Shown here: positions 43,360-54,628 of the stretch, one piece after another
How the letters are laid out: each line of letters begins with the position of its first letter
Numbering within the stretch: the stretch's first letter is position 1
Position numbers and translations under genes: made by a program
Assembly: GCA_026119935.1 (NCBI GenBank)
Contig: JALRMH010000003.1
Location: forward strand, 372,001-436,000
Origin: Endothia cerciana
Lineage: Eukaryota > Ascomycota > Sordariomycetes > Diaporthales > Cryphonectriaceae
DNA length: 64,000 nt
Reading direction: 5' to 3'
The notes under the pieces: model-generated
The model's input: the letters and a program-made list of their open reading frames with translations, nothing else
What the model was told of the DNA's origin: nothing
Database searches by the model: none

Positions 43360-45221
43360 GCGAAAGACCGCCCGGGACGACAGCTGAAGTCAACAGGATA
43401 ACCAGGTGGCTACCCAGGGGTCCACGTCGAAGTTGGTGGGAAATGGATGACTCCTGCCTTAGAATGAGGTTGCAACTGTACACAAGGTCCTACAGTGCCG
43501 CGGTCCCTTGGTTCATGACAGAATTATGGGTATTCGCGTCTTGCACCAAAGGCGAAATGAGCACAATTTCTGGAGCCGGGTCAACGCGTTGTGCCATTGA
43601 CACCTGACCTGTCTGGAGACGACTCAGGAGAATATGGCCAACGTGGGCAGCCGCGACAAGGTTGAGTTGTCTCTCTGCGTCGAAACAGATACAGACATAC
43701 GTCAGGCTCCAACGTCATGTCATCCCCTGATGAAAACAGGCGACTCAGTGCCGAGCATTGCATGACAAGATGGCAGAGGCGGAGTGTATGGGGAATAGAG
43801 GGTAGGAAGATGAGCATCAGTCAAATGAAAAGATACCCAAGTATCTGGGTCAAAACCGGAGAACGTAACATAGGGTTTCGGTTCCGTGCTGGAATGCTGG
43901 ACTCAAGACAGCGACAACGGAGAGCCAGCCGACTGGGATACCACGGTCTGCACGACAGGCTCCAGGTCTGTGCCTCTCGGTGAGCACCAGGAGCCCGATG
44001 TTTCGGTACAGACCTAAGCGCGTAGACAGAACACCCGCAGATCGTACTGTGGTAGCGCGCAGTGAATGAGACCCTTCGTGCAGATCAAGGCGCATGCAAT
44101 CAATCCCAGCTGAGAGGCACTACAAAGCCTCACGAGTGACGACTGACGCCGTCAGCAACAGCGGGGCCCTCCAGCCCAGCGCTCGTGTTGTACATAGGAG
44201 GTGGGACCGTCGACAGAGAGTCCGGCAGGAGAAAAGAAAAAGAAAAGAAGGAAAGAAAAAACTTAGTGATTTCTTCTTCCTTAAATAAAGAATTCTGGCT
44301 GGGTGATACCCTATGTTTCAATTGCTTGCCTCGCGGCTCTGATGTTCTCCTGGGAGCAGAGACATTCCAGGGTGTGGACATGCAAGGCTCACGAGTGCCA
44401 TGTGGGATTGAAACGTAGCAAACCGTCGCCAAGATTTCTCGTCTGCAGAGTTTATCTTCACGACCCAGGTGCCAGGCTCGAACTGCCCCTACGGAGTATT
44501 CCTAGTTCCTGTCGTCCTCACCGCCCCGTGGTCTTCTCTCAGGTCCCTCCTCTCGAGGCCCTCCTACCGGCGACGCTTGTCTCTTTTAGTCCCGGGAGAA
44601 GCCAACCTGCAGTACACCGGGCTGCAATCACTTTACTACTATGTACCGGTACTCTGGGAACCCCCTGCCCCGACAGCTAGCAGCACTGAAGCAAGGGTGG
44701 TGGCGGCCGGTGGGGCTGGTGATCCCACCAAACAAACAGTGGAGAGGGCTGTGAGCAGACAAGCCTAAACGTCATACCACGGGGGTCGCCTTCTGCAGTC
44801 AAGGCTCGTTCCCGAGGTCCTCAACGGCCGGTAGCGTGCCTGGCTAGGCTGTGCTGCGTGCGGCGTGTCTGTGGTGCTTAGTCTACGGGGACACCTGCTG
44901 CTGCTGGAACTGCTGTCGGGGTGGGATATCCTGGTGGTGATCCGCATGTATTATTCTCCTCGTCCAATCTTTCTTCCCCAGACGTCGCCGCCACCCGTCC
45001 CAATCTGTGCCAACTTTATCTTGTGCTTCCTAGTATACACATCGTGACCTGACCTCTCTCCCCCCCCTCATCACATGAACAATACCGATCTCGGAGACCA
45101 CACACTGGCAGAGCTTCACACGGTGCGGGACATCAGACAGCACTCTAGACCGTGAATTGACTTCTACTTCTCCCTCCCCGTCCGGTCCGGTCCGGTCCAT
45201 TCATCACCACCCAGCATCAAC
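43360..45221. other. intergenic
   Basis: About 1.9 kb between IMP4 and the syntaxin gene with no recognised coding sequence. The last 50 bp before the syntaxin ATG contain TCCGG pentamers (45181-45195). Confidence 0.55.
45181..45198. repeat. TCCGG pentamer repeat in syntaxin leader
   Basis: Three exact TCCGG units plus TCC, ending 23 bp before the syntaxin ATG. It probably lies within the transcript leader. Confidence 0.8.
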
Positions 45222-46466
45222 ATGTCATATAGTCAGTACTCCGGCAACCCGTACGGCTCCTCGCAGTCGCAAGAGGGCTACAGTTCTCCTCCCTATGGGA
45301 ACCCCTACGGGAGCCCAGTACGTCCCTCCCTCACTCAGCCCAGGCAGCCTCGCAGACGGTGAAGCCGCGCCGGGGAAGCACAGCGCAGGGCGGAGAGGCC
45401 CAAGCGGAACCCCCGGAACACCCCACGCAAGGTTGACTGACGTATCGTATCCCCTCTGCCGCAGGAACAACATGAGATGCAGCACTTCTCCTCCCCCCAG
45501 CCAGAGCCGGCAAACCCCTACGGGTCCCCCGCCGCCGCGGCCGCGGACCCCGCCTCTGCCAACGTCCTCTCTCAGCAGGACTTCCTGTCGCGCGTCTCGC
45601 ACGTGCGTAACGAGATCCGGTCCCTGACCGCCGACGTCCAGCGCATCGGCCAGCTGCACCAGCTCGCGCTGGGCGGTGCCGATGACTCGGCGCAGCGCCG
45701 GCTGGACGACCTCGTGGCGTCGACCCAGCTCAAGAACACCTCCATCCGTGACCAGATCCGCTCGCTCAAGGGCGACGTCGAGCGAACACCGGCCGGCCAG
45801 AGCAGCGCCGGCCTCAAGCGGCGCCAGTGGGAGGCGCTCAACGGCGACTTCCAGAAGGAGCTGCGCGGCTACGTCCAGGAGGAGCAGGCGTACAGGGAGA
45901 GGTACCGCGAGCAGATCGCGAGGCAGTACAGGATCGTGAACCCGGAGGTGCCCGAGGACGAGGTGCGGAGGGCTGCCGAGAGGGACTGGGGGGATGAGGG
46001 TGTCTTCCAGACGGCGGTCGGTCTCTTCCTCCCCTACGAGGCTCCGCCGGAGAAAAAAAAAAACCTAATGGTGTATGCTGACTCTATCTAACAGCTCCGG
46101 ACCAACCGCTCCGGCCAGGCCTCCGCGGTGCTCGGCAACGTGCGCGCGCGGCACAACGAGCTCCTCAGCATCGAGCGGTCCATCACCGAGCTGGCGACGC
46201 TGATCCAGGACCTAGACACCATGATCATCCAGCAGGAGCCGATGGTCAAGCAGGCCGAGGAGCAGACCAACAACGCGGTCACGCACATGGAGGAGGGCAA
46301 CAAGCAGATCGACGTCGCCAACAAGCACGCCCGCAACAGGCGCAAGCTCAAGTGGTGGTGCACGCTGATCGTGTTCCTCATCATCCTGGCCATCGCCCTC
46401 GGCGTCGGCCTCGGGATCGGGCTCACCAAGGCCGCGGCCAGCAAGACCACCGGGAGTAGCCAATAG
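45222..46466 (+). CDS. Plasma-membrane Qa-SNARE, Sso1/syntaxin-like
   Basis: t-SNARE that pairs with SNAP-25/Sec9-type and synaptobrevin-type partners to fuse secretory vesicles with the plasma membrane. Three exons: 45222-45317, 45465-46016 and 46095-46466; 339 residues. The N-terminus is Tyr/Gly/Pro/Ser-rich with three NPYGS motifs, intron 1 falling just after the second. The Habc bundle covers about 58-210 (QQDFLSRVSHVRNEIRSLTA to QEEQAYRERYREQIARQYRI). The SNARE motif in exon 3 is LSIERSITELATLIQDLDTM then IIQQEPMVKQAEEQTNNAV, with the zero-layer Gln in IIQQEPMV. It is followed by a basic stretch (ARNRRKLK) and one C-terminal transmembrane helix (about 304-326). Intron 2 has a weak donor (GTCGGT) and an A-rich centre. 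Confidence 0.95.
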
Positions 46467-47641
46467 CGTCCCGGCCACGAGCGGACGCGGGAGGAGGTGC
46501 TCGGTACCTACTGCGAGCCGTGGGCTGCAGGTCTAGAAGACTGGGAGTGTCCCGGGTGGTGGAGTGTCCATTTCGCCACTGTTCTCATGGGCTGTTCCAA
46601 CCCTTTTTCTCATCCGGGCGACAAGCGCGGTTACAGGTGCCCCAGTCTCTATCACAAGTGAGATAGGCTGTTGTTTCGCGCCCCAAAGGGGCTTCGGGGA
46701 AGTCGATTACGCTGTACATATTCTCGAGAAGGTTTGGTGAAAGGGCCTTGTGTATGAAACACCCAAAAACACGATGAAAACTAACGATACGATACGCGGG
46801 ACAACGGGAATGGCAGGCAGGTATTCTACGGTGTGGGAAGGGGGTGGTTTTATATGACCTGGGACCAACGAAATTTCTCTACCTTAATAATTAGTCACTT
46901 TCCGAATACCTACGAATGGCCGATCCTCTCTCACAGCCCGTGCCGCCCTTCAGATCCGGTTGAAGTGTGGTCTGACTTTGACTTTGAATTTATCATATGC
47001 ATCTTTTCTCGCCCCGCCCGGTGGAAACGACGAGGAAGGGAGGGGAAATACGACTGGCATCCTGGCGATGACGGTGGGACTTGGTCCGACCTTGAGCATT
47101 GCATGTAAGCGCCTTCGGTGTGCTCAAGTCCTTCGGCGAGGCCGCTAGGAGCCAAGTTCTCGATGAAAATCGGGCCGAGAGTGGATGGTTTGGTGTGTAT
47201 GTACGTACTCCTAGTCCCTTCTCCCTCCTACAATCCCGTCCTCGCTCCGTCTGCCGCCGCGATGCATGAGAATGAGGGAAGAATTAAGAGGTATCTTTAT
47301 TCCGTCCAGGCCCGAAGGGAAGCCAGATCACCGCCCCAATGCCGGACTCCGGGCGAATGGTAGAAAATGATCGTATCGTCTCAACTCGTCCTCTGCCTTG
47401 GTTTTCACGTTCTCAGGCCATCCAAGCCAGACACACTCCTGACCGGTTCGTCCGTCCGCCCGCGCTTGCCGTGGGCCCGTGCCAATTCCTGCACCTGGTC
47501 GAACTCCGCGCGGGTCGCCTGCAGGTTTTCCTCCCACATCAGCTGCACCACTTGGTCAGAAACCCCTCCAGACACAACCTGACCCTCCGGAACTGGAGGA
47601 CCGTCTCCTGACCTAGACACCGCCGAGGCCGGGGCAAGTCC
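46467..47641. other. intergenic, between convergent syntaxin and TOM70 genes
   Basis: The two 3' flanks meet here. The tract looks non-coding; short frames at 46833-47108 and 47339-47611 lack recognisable content. Confidence 0.6.
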
Positions 47642-49767
47642 CTATCTCAGGCCGGGCCCGCCGGGACCGGCCGCCTGGAGCTTGGCTGCCAGCGAGGGGT
47701 ACTTTTCCTGCACCTGGATCTGTGTTCGTGTCGCCTCAGCATACGATAGCGCATTGACCAGCTCGCCCTCGGTGCGTGCCAGGTCTGCTGCGCGCTCGAA
47801 GTATTTGAGCGCCTCAGTCACCTTGCCCTGCTGAAGGAGGAGTTGGGCCATGGTTGCGACGGCGATGTCACATTCGGGATCAACTGGGTCGCGTTAGTCC
47901 GTATTGATCATGCAATGCGGTTTGGGGGAGGCAGAGTCAGCTTACTGATCAGTGCCTTTTGGCAGAGCTTCTCGGCCTCGGCGAAGTCGGACTTCTCCTG
48001 AAAAATGGCGAGGGCCTTGTTGATGAGCGGCAGAACGTTCATGCTTGTTGGCTTCTCCTGCTTCTCCATCTCGATGGCGGACTCGAACTTCTCAATGGCC
48101 TCGGAGTACTTGCCCTGGTCGAGGAGAAGCTCGCCGTAGTAGTTGTACACATCGGGGACCTTATCGAAGTTCTTCATACAGCGTCGGAACGTGGCCATGC
48201 TGGAAGCAATCGATCCCATCTTGTACTGTGTCACGCCGAGCTGGATGTGGGAGAAGATAAACTTTGAGTCGAGGTCGATCGACTTCTGATAGTCCTTGGC
48301 AGCCTCTGCAAACTCGCCCTTGATGAAGTGCAACTGGGCACGGTGATAATAGATATCAGGGTCGTCGGAGTTTTGCTGCAAAGCCAGTTCGAAATCTTTC
48401 TCTGCCTTTTCGGGGTCGCCTGCGTTCACCCGTCAGCTGCAAAGTCTCCTCCTAGAAATAGACGAACCCACTTACCAAGTTCGAGGCTCATAGACGCTCG
48501 CTTAATGTAACTCTGTGTCATCGTCGGATCCAACTCGATGCTCTTGCTCAAATCCACCAAGGCCTGCTCGTGCTTGCCGCGCAAGCAGGTGAAGGTTCCT
48601 CTCATGTTGTACGCAAAGGCTTCGTATGGGCCAAGATCGTTTAGCTCAATAGCCCTGTCGAAAGCGGCGGCGGCCTCCTCGTAGCCCTCGCCTGTCTTCG
48701 ACTCCATTGCTCGCAATCCCTTTTGTAGTTGACTCTTGCCTGTGTCATCCGAGCACTCGTCAGAGTCCTCGAGACCTTCGGGTCGGTCCTTTGGTCGGAA
48801 GCTCTGCAAGTAGTTGCTGACGAAAGTGGGGCTTGGCAGCTTGCTGGGCTTGTTCGCCATGATCTCCTTGGCCTTGGACTCGGCGAACTTCTTAAGCAGC
48901 CTCTCGACAGCCTCGGCGCTCGAAGCATTCTTGAACCCGTCGATTATGCAGCTGGCAGTGTAGTCGAGCAGAGATTCAGAATACATCTCAAGCTTGTCGT
49001 AAGCGTTCGCGCGACGGTTCATCGCCTTGACATACTCGGGGTCCAGGTTGATGGCGGCAGTAGTGTCCTCGACAACCTTGTCCCAGTCGGCGAGAGCATT
49101 GAAGCAGGCAGCACGGTTGGAATAGTAGACGGCCTCGGGTTTGCATAGGATAGCCTTGGAGTAGAGATCGATGGCCCTGTTGAAGTCCTTTGACCCGTAG
49201 GCGTGGTTGCCGGCCTCCTTCAGCTTGACGGCCCAGTGTTTGCGGTCGTCGAGGGACATAGCCTGGACGGTCTGCTCGTTGATCTCGGGGATCTCGTCGG
49301 CGCTGTCGTTGCTTTCGGTCTTCTGAGATATGGATGGTGGCGCCTCCTTCGTTGTGACATTGCGCTCAGCCTCCGCCTTCCGCTCGGCCTCCTTTCGCTT
49401 CCTCCTCTCCTTCTTAGATAGCTTGGGGGTCGCATCTTTGGGTTTCTAAGAACAGATGATATGGACAGTCAGCTTCACCCTTGACCAGATAGCTTCTCTA
49501 AGACCCCACGCGATCCAAAGCCACGGCTATGGCGATCGTCGGGCTGCTAGTAAGTTGATGTAGGACACGCACCGAGTTGGTGGAGTAGTAGACCACCCCG
49601 CCAGCGGCTACGACCACTGTCACGCCAGCGATAGTGTAGACAACGGCTTTGTGCTCAGAAACCCATGTCGATATTCGATCCCAGACGGAGGAGTCTGCGG
49701 GATGTTGGACGGGGATGCCTTTCGAGGGCGGTGGGAAAATGGGCGCCTGCTGTTGTTGCGATGCCAT
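47642..49767 (-). CDS. TOM70: Mitochondrial import receptor TOM70
   Basis: Outer-membrane receptor of the TOM complex that receives Hsp70/Hsp90-bound carrier preproteins. Four exons: 49573-49767, 48476-49445, 47946-48419 and 47642-47883; 626 residues, matching Neurospora Tom70 in size. Exon 1 encodes the N-terminal anchor (helix about 40-61, KAVVYTIAGVTVVVAAGGVV). A Lys/Arg/Glu-rich linker follows (KPKDATPKLSKKERRKRKEA). The TPR clamp starts WAVKLKEAGNHAYGSKDFNR and continues AILCKPEAVYYSNRAACFNA and INLDPEYVKAMNRRANAYDK, the Hsp-binding TPRs. The C-terminal TPRs run GTFTCLRGKHEQALVDLSKS, DPDIYYHRAQLHFIKGEFAE and DVYNYYGELLLDQGKYSEAI to MAQLLLQQGKVTEALKYFER. Intron 3 has an ACTAAC branch site and ends CCCAG. 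Confidence 0.97.
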
Positions 49768-50484
49768 GTCGTCTGGTGGTTGAAAGAGCAGACCGTATGA
49801 CTAGGACTTGTGACGACGACAGAGAGATGAGCTCGCAGGGAGATGGAATCAATCCAGATGCCTGAGAGTATCGAAAGCAATTGATCAATACCGAGGACTT
49901 GCGACGCGGAGAATGCGGCGGATTCGACTGATCATGCAAGCTCCCACCCTTTGGTATAGTGCAGATTAGCTGTCGCGTACAAAAGGTACATGTGCCAGGG
50001 CAAAAAAAATCGGTTGCGCCAGAATTGGGGGATGGAGGAGCGGCAGTCGCACGGGCCAGGCGTGAGGTCATCAGCCACCGAGCTTCCCGTTTGGTGGACC
50101 CTGCTCTAAAATTCACTGGAAAGACTGAACCACCCCCCCCCCCCCAACCAAATAAAATAAGATAAAATAAAATAAATGAGGGTTCAGGGTTAGCTCAGGG
50201 TTCGTAGTATCTCTTCTAAATCTCGACGTTATGCCTTCAATCTCCCACCTGGTCATACAGTGGTGCAGAGGTTTCAATACCCACTGCCAAATAAATTGCC
50301 CGAGTTGCAGAACACCATGCGAGCCGTGCTGTTGAGCGGAGGGTGTCAGCATCCTGACCCGTATTAGAGCCTCTTTCTGTGACTCGTGCAACATCAAACG
50401 CAAAAATACTCGAGGAACGAACTCGGCCTTTTGGATCAACAGCTCTGTCGGCTTTACCACCAGCCTTTTCCAACTTATTGAGAC
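49768..50484. promoter_or_regulatory. divergent TOM70-ABZ2 intergenic region
   Basis: A 717-bp interval between divergent start codons. It contains a C13 run (50133-50145) followed by AATAAAATAAGATAAAATAAAATAA-like A/T repeats (50150-50176). No coding sequence recognised. Confidence 0.55.
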
Positions 50485-51360
50485 ATGGCTGAGAACTTCC
50501 GCCTCTTCACTTCCATGCGCTTTGACTGGATTTTGGAACCGCTGAGGGACGTGACCAGCTTCACTTTCGGCTGGAACGCCGACATGCCCTCCCCCTTCTA
50601 CATGCTGGACTATCACCGCGATCGTATGCTCAATGCAGCAGGTCACTGGGGCTGGACCAGTGCGGTGAAGACCATCGAGGGAGATACTGGGCTATCCAGG
50701 CTACACGGCTTCTTGAGAGACACTCTCAAGCGGGACGGGCACTGGCAGAACCTTGAGCAGCCGCTGAGACTCAAAGTTCTGCTTTCCGAGGACGGTCAGC
50801 TAGCTCTCGAACCGTACCCCGTCCCCAAAACATCACTGAGCAACCTCTTCCCTGAACAACTTCCTGCTCCAGGCGATGAACATGACCCGCGAACCCCGTT
50901 GGAAGAATGGCAACCAGGTCTATTGAACCTTGTCCCTGTCTACGACGTCTACGTTGACGATGCTACCACGACGCAGTCTGAGTTCACCCACTTCAAGACC
51001 ACGAAGCGCGAAATGTACGACCAGGCTCGTAAGCGCGCCGGCCTCAAGCCCACTGACGTGACCAAGGAGGTCCTGCTCATCAATAACGAGACCGGCCTGA
51101 TCATGGAGGGTAGTCTGACGACGCCTTACTTCTGGAGAGGAGGGAGGTGGGTCACGCCACCTATTTCTTGGACCGTCAAGGGCGAGGTCTCCGAAGGGTG
51201 CGGTGGACAGGACGGCACTACGAGACGGTGGGCTATACAGTCGGGCATCGCCGAGCCAGAGGACGTGAGGGTTTCCGGTGTGGTCGACGGCGAGTCTGTA
51301 TGGTTGAGCAATGGGGTGAGGGGCTTCGTTTTTGGTCGAATCAGGCTGGCTGAGCCCTGA
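50485..51360 (+). CDS. ABZ2: Aminodeoxychorismate lyase, ABZ2-like (fold-type IV PLP enzyme)
   Basis: PLP enzyme that converts 4-amino-4-deoxychorismate to p-aminobenzoate and pyruvate in folate synthesis. Single exon, 291 residues. The N-terminal half starts FRLFTSMRFDWILEPLRDV and has MLDYHRDRMLNAAGHWGW, the substrate-side region. The PLP-binding lysine is most likely K171 in THFKTTKREMYDQARKR, the position equivalent to the lysine of PabC-type enzymes. Downstream, LLINNETGLIMEGSLTTPYF carries the conserved Glu that contacts the cofactor, followed by GRWVTPP, RRWAIQSGIAEPEDVR and WLSNGVRGFVFGRI. Other fold-type IV enzymes (D-amino-acid or branched-chain transaminases) share the motifs, but length and sequence fit the fungal Abz2 group. 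Confidence 0.87.
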   Translation: MAENFRLFTSMRFDWILEPLRDVTSFTFGWNADMPSPFYMLDYHRDRMLNAAGHWGWTSAVKTIEGDTGLSRLHGFLRDTLKRDGHWQNLEQPLRLKVLLSEDGQLALEPYPVPKTSLSNLFPEQLPAPGDEHDPRTPLEEWQPGLLNLVPVYDVYVDDATTTQSEFTHFKTTKREMYDQARKRAGLKPTDVTKEVLLINNETGLIMEGSLTTPYFWRGGRWVTPPISWTVKGEVSEGCGGQDGTTRRWAIQSGIAEPEDVRVSGVVDGESVWLSNGVRGFVFGRIRLAEP

Positions 51361-53356
51361 TTGGGCAGTCGAGAACATCACTCACCTTTATATAAACTCC
51401 GCAGCCCCGGCGCAAGACGCCCCGTGAGACGATGTGCCGCTGAAGCAGCAGACAGCTGCGCTCGACGGCTCCAGCGACATGAACACTCAAGAATTGTAGC
51501 CCTCGTGACCAAGAGTTTTCTCGGATCCATCTCACACCCCTCGCTGCAGAATCTTGAATCCATCCTCCAGACACGTTGCTGGCAAGTGCCAGCCTGGCAA
51601 CATGCTATGGTCGAAGGATCAGATTAATATCGCGCCGGCCACTGGAGGAAAGACCTCTTTTTTTGAGACATTGGGGGTGCGCTGGAACGAGACCGTGGTC
51701 GCCAGGGATTTTGCTTTTCGAGGACCTTCGGTCGGCGGCGACCCTCAACCAGTACCCAGTGGTATCGTTTGCGCAAGACTAACGGGCACGATACGCGTGG
51801 ACACATGGGAACGAAATGTGGTCGAGAGAACTATACTCTTAACGGGGACCCATTCGAACCAACAAGTGGGGCCAAAGTCCGAGTTGACATTGGTTCTCAG
51901 ACCCCAGTCGACATATTCTCAGTTTGACTCTATGGGCATTTCTGGTCTCAGCTGATAAGAGCCTGTAGCACCCGGGGAGCGTAGACAACAAACTTCGCTT
52001 GACTTGTACTACGGACGATGAGAACACCCGTTATATCAATGATATGGGATATGCCAAGGTACATTGGAGTCAAACGAATACTATTTGGAAGCTATCATTG
52101 AGGCTCCAATTCCACGAAGTCCAGCACTTGCCAGGACCAGGCATCTGCAGTATCTTGGTGAAACATGCAGAAGCGGAAGCGTACCTTTATGGACTTCCCG
52201 TCTAGCAATTTCGTGAATTGTATCGGTTTTATATCTTCCTACCGGGTCACTGGGACTATCCCCGCTATTCCTCTCCATTATTACTGGATGTTCTAGCAGG
52301 CAAGTCAAGCCGGGACCGTCGACATCGTCTGGTTCCTCGTGGCGCCCTACCGGATGAGCTTCAAATATCTTCTACCTGAGAAATGTAGTTCACGGTGGCG
52401 TTATTGTCCCAGGATAGAAGGGAACCTCTCATGGGCAATATTGGACGGCATATGGCTTACTCTTCAAGTCGCAGGAGTTCTGTCTATGCCAGACATACAA
52501 TCTGACACAAACTGTCCAACGAAAGAATTGCCAGCCTACATGTATGCAGATGACCTCGGGGGTTTGACTGTATTACTCGCTCACTCATCAACTCGGCGGC
52601 TTGTACAGATGCGGCGTGCTCAATCTCCTCGGAGACCTTCCTTCAGGCAAAGTGCCACTACCGCCGTGCAATCCTGGCTATAATTTTAGTTTGCATGCCG
52701 ATCGGCGCCGCGTGGCTGGCCCGGCGTCTGTTCCGGAGCTCTTAGCTCTTGTAGTTGACTAGTTTACGCCGGAGCGGGGCTAGACGCCTTATTTGATGTC
52801 ACATCATGTTCCGTCCCTGGGTGATAGCTCGAGGGATTCGAATTTGAAATATTCCCCTGGTGGATGACGTCCAAGCCCTCACGCTTTCCGCGCAAACCCC
52901 GAGCCCTTGCCGGAATAACGTCTTCCGCCCTGGTGGACGAGTTGGGAGCGAATCCGTGTTTGTCTCGCTGGGTCGGGCTATCCCTGGAGGCACTCGACGC
53001 CCATATACTGGCTGTGGGTGAGGCTCCGGGAAGACTGATCCCGTGATTGTACGATCATCGGCTCAAGGCTAGTGCTTGATATAGCTCTGCGCCGTCAGAG
53101 CGAGATCTTTGATGTCAGTTCCTATCCAGCGGCCCCGGATACGGACGCATTTGTCATTGAGTTGTGGATGACAATCTCCTCGCATTGTAGCGGTGGCTGC
53201 TCGCCTAGTAGAAATATATACCGCCGGTCTTGGGGTTTGCTGTAACTCGTTCCTGCGAAGAAGCCATTCTGACCGTCCCATAGACAGCTTCACGGCATCG
53301 ATCCACCAGAGTGTGTTGAGCTAGAATCCCGGCCTCGTAAAGTCTTACACTGCATC
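51361..53356. other. intergenic
   Basis: About 2 kb between two plus-strand genes. The longest frames are about 115-130 codons and show no family motif. No gene seen. Confidence 0.55.
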
Positions 53357-54628
53357 ATGCGCTCATCGTCTTCCCTACCATGCCTCCTCGGCCTCGCTGC
53401 CCTCGCAGCGGCGAGGCAATGCACCAACCTCACCATCGCCATAAGCATCAACGCCCGAAACGCAGTGTTTAACCTCTCAACTCCCCAAAGCGACATCGAC
53501 GTGACCAATTTTGTCCTTGACAACACGCAGAACGGCCACAACTTCACCGCCGAGGCGTTGACGGGCTACGCCGACGTGGGGGGCAACTACACCATCGCGG
53601 CGACGTACTGCGAACCCGACGGCGGGCCCTCGGGCACCGTCCAGCTGCTGACGCACGGCATCGGCTTCGACCGCTCGTACTGGGACCTCTCGGTGAACAA
53701 CTACAACTACAGCTATGCCGAGCGGGCGAACGGCGCCGGGTACAGTACCTTCTCGTACGACCGCCTCGGCGTAGGCATGTCCACGCGCGGCGAGCCCGTC
53801 AACGAGATCCAGTCATCGCTTGAGATCGCCGCGCTGCACGAGCTCACGATGCAGCTCCGGGCGGGCTCGATACCGGAGGTCGGCTGCGCCTTCGACAAGG
53901 TCGTCCACGTGGGCCATTCGTACGGTAGCATCCAGAGCTACTCCTTGACCGTGCTCTACCCGGACGCAAGCGACGGGCTGGTGCTCACCGGCTTCTCCCA
54001 GGCGAGCCAGTTCGTGCCGTACTTCAATCTGGGCGGGAACTTCGTCCTCGCCACCACGGTCTCGGCCTTGTCGAGCTACCCGGTTGGCTATCTCGCGGCC
54101 GGAGACGTCTCTGCGGTCCAGAACAATTTCTTTGCGCCGGGCTCATTCGCCCCGGAGTTGCTAGACCTGGCGTATAGTACTGGGGAGCCTGTCACTCCGG
54201 GGGAGCTCCTCACCGTCGGTGCGGAGACCGCATCGACGAATCCGACCATGGCGCCAGTCTTGATCATCACTGGAGGTGAGTGAATGGTGGGGGTTCTCTC
54301 CGGCCCCTCGTTGGGCTTCTCACCGGAGACACTGACGGTACTCGGACAGGCCGTGACCTCCCATTCTGCGGAGGCGATTGTAGAGTTACCAGTAGCGCGA
54401 GCATCCCGAACATACTTGAGATGTCCCGTGCCGAGTTCCCGGACACAAGCAACTTCACGGCCGTAGTCGTCGACGAGGCAGGCCACGGCCTGAACCTGGT
54501 ACGTTCTCGGGGTGGTGGACCTCTCTCAGTGCGAGGTGATGCTGACAATGTTCTTTCAGGAGTATACCCACCCCTACACATACAGCACCATCCTTGACTT
54601 CGTTGAGCAGAACGTTGGCACGTCGTAA
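53357..54628 (+). CDS. Secreted alpha/beta-hydrolase
   Basis: Serine hydrolase of the alpha/beta-hydrolase fold; substrate unknown. Three exons: 53357-54275, 54350-54498 and 54560-54628; phases agree and give 378 residues. A signal peptide is evident (MRSSSSLPCLLGLAALAAAR). The catalytic triad is visible: nucleophile S188 in VHVGHSYGSIQSY, an Asp probably at D309 (ITGGRDLPF), and H352 in VVDEAGHGLNL. LLTHGIGFDRSYWDL gives the oxyanion-hole HG. Many NxS/T sites precede the core and support secretion. Cysteines in LPFCGGDC and in AATYCEPDGG could form disulfides. The last exon encodes only EYTHPYTYSTILDFVEQNV and a short end. Similar fungal proteins are usually annotated as alpha/beta hydrolases without a defined substrate. 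Confidence 0.88.
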
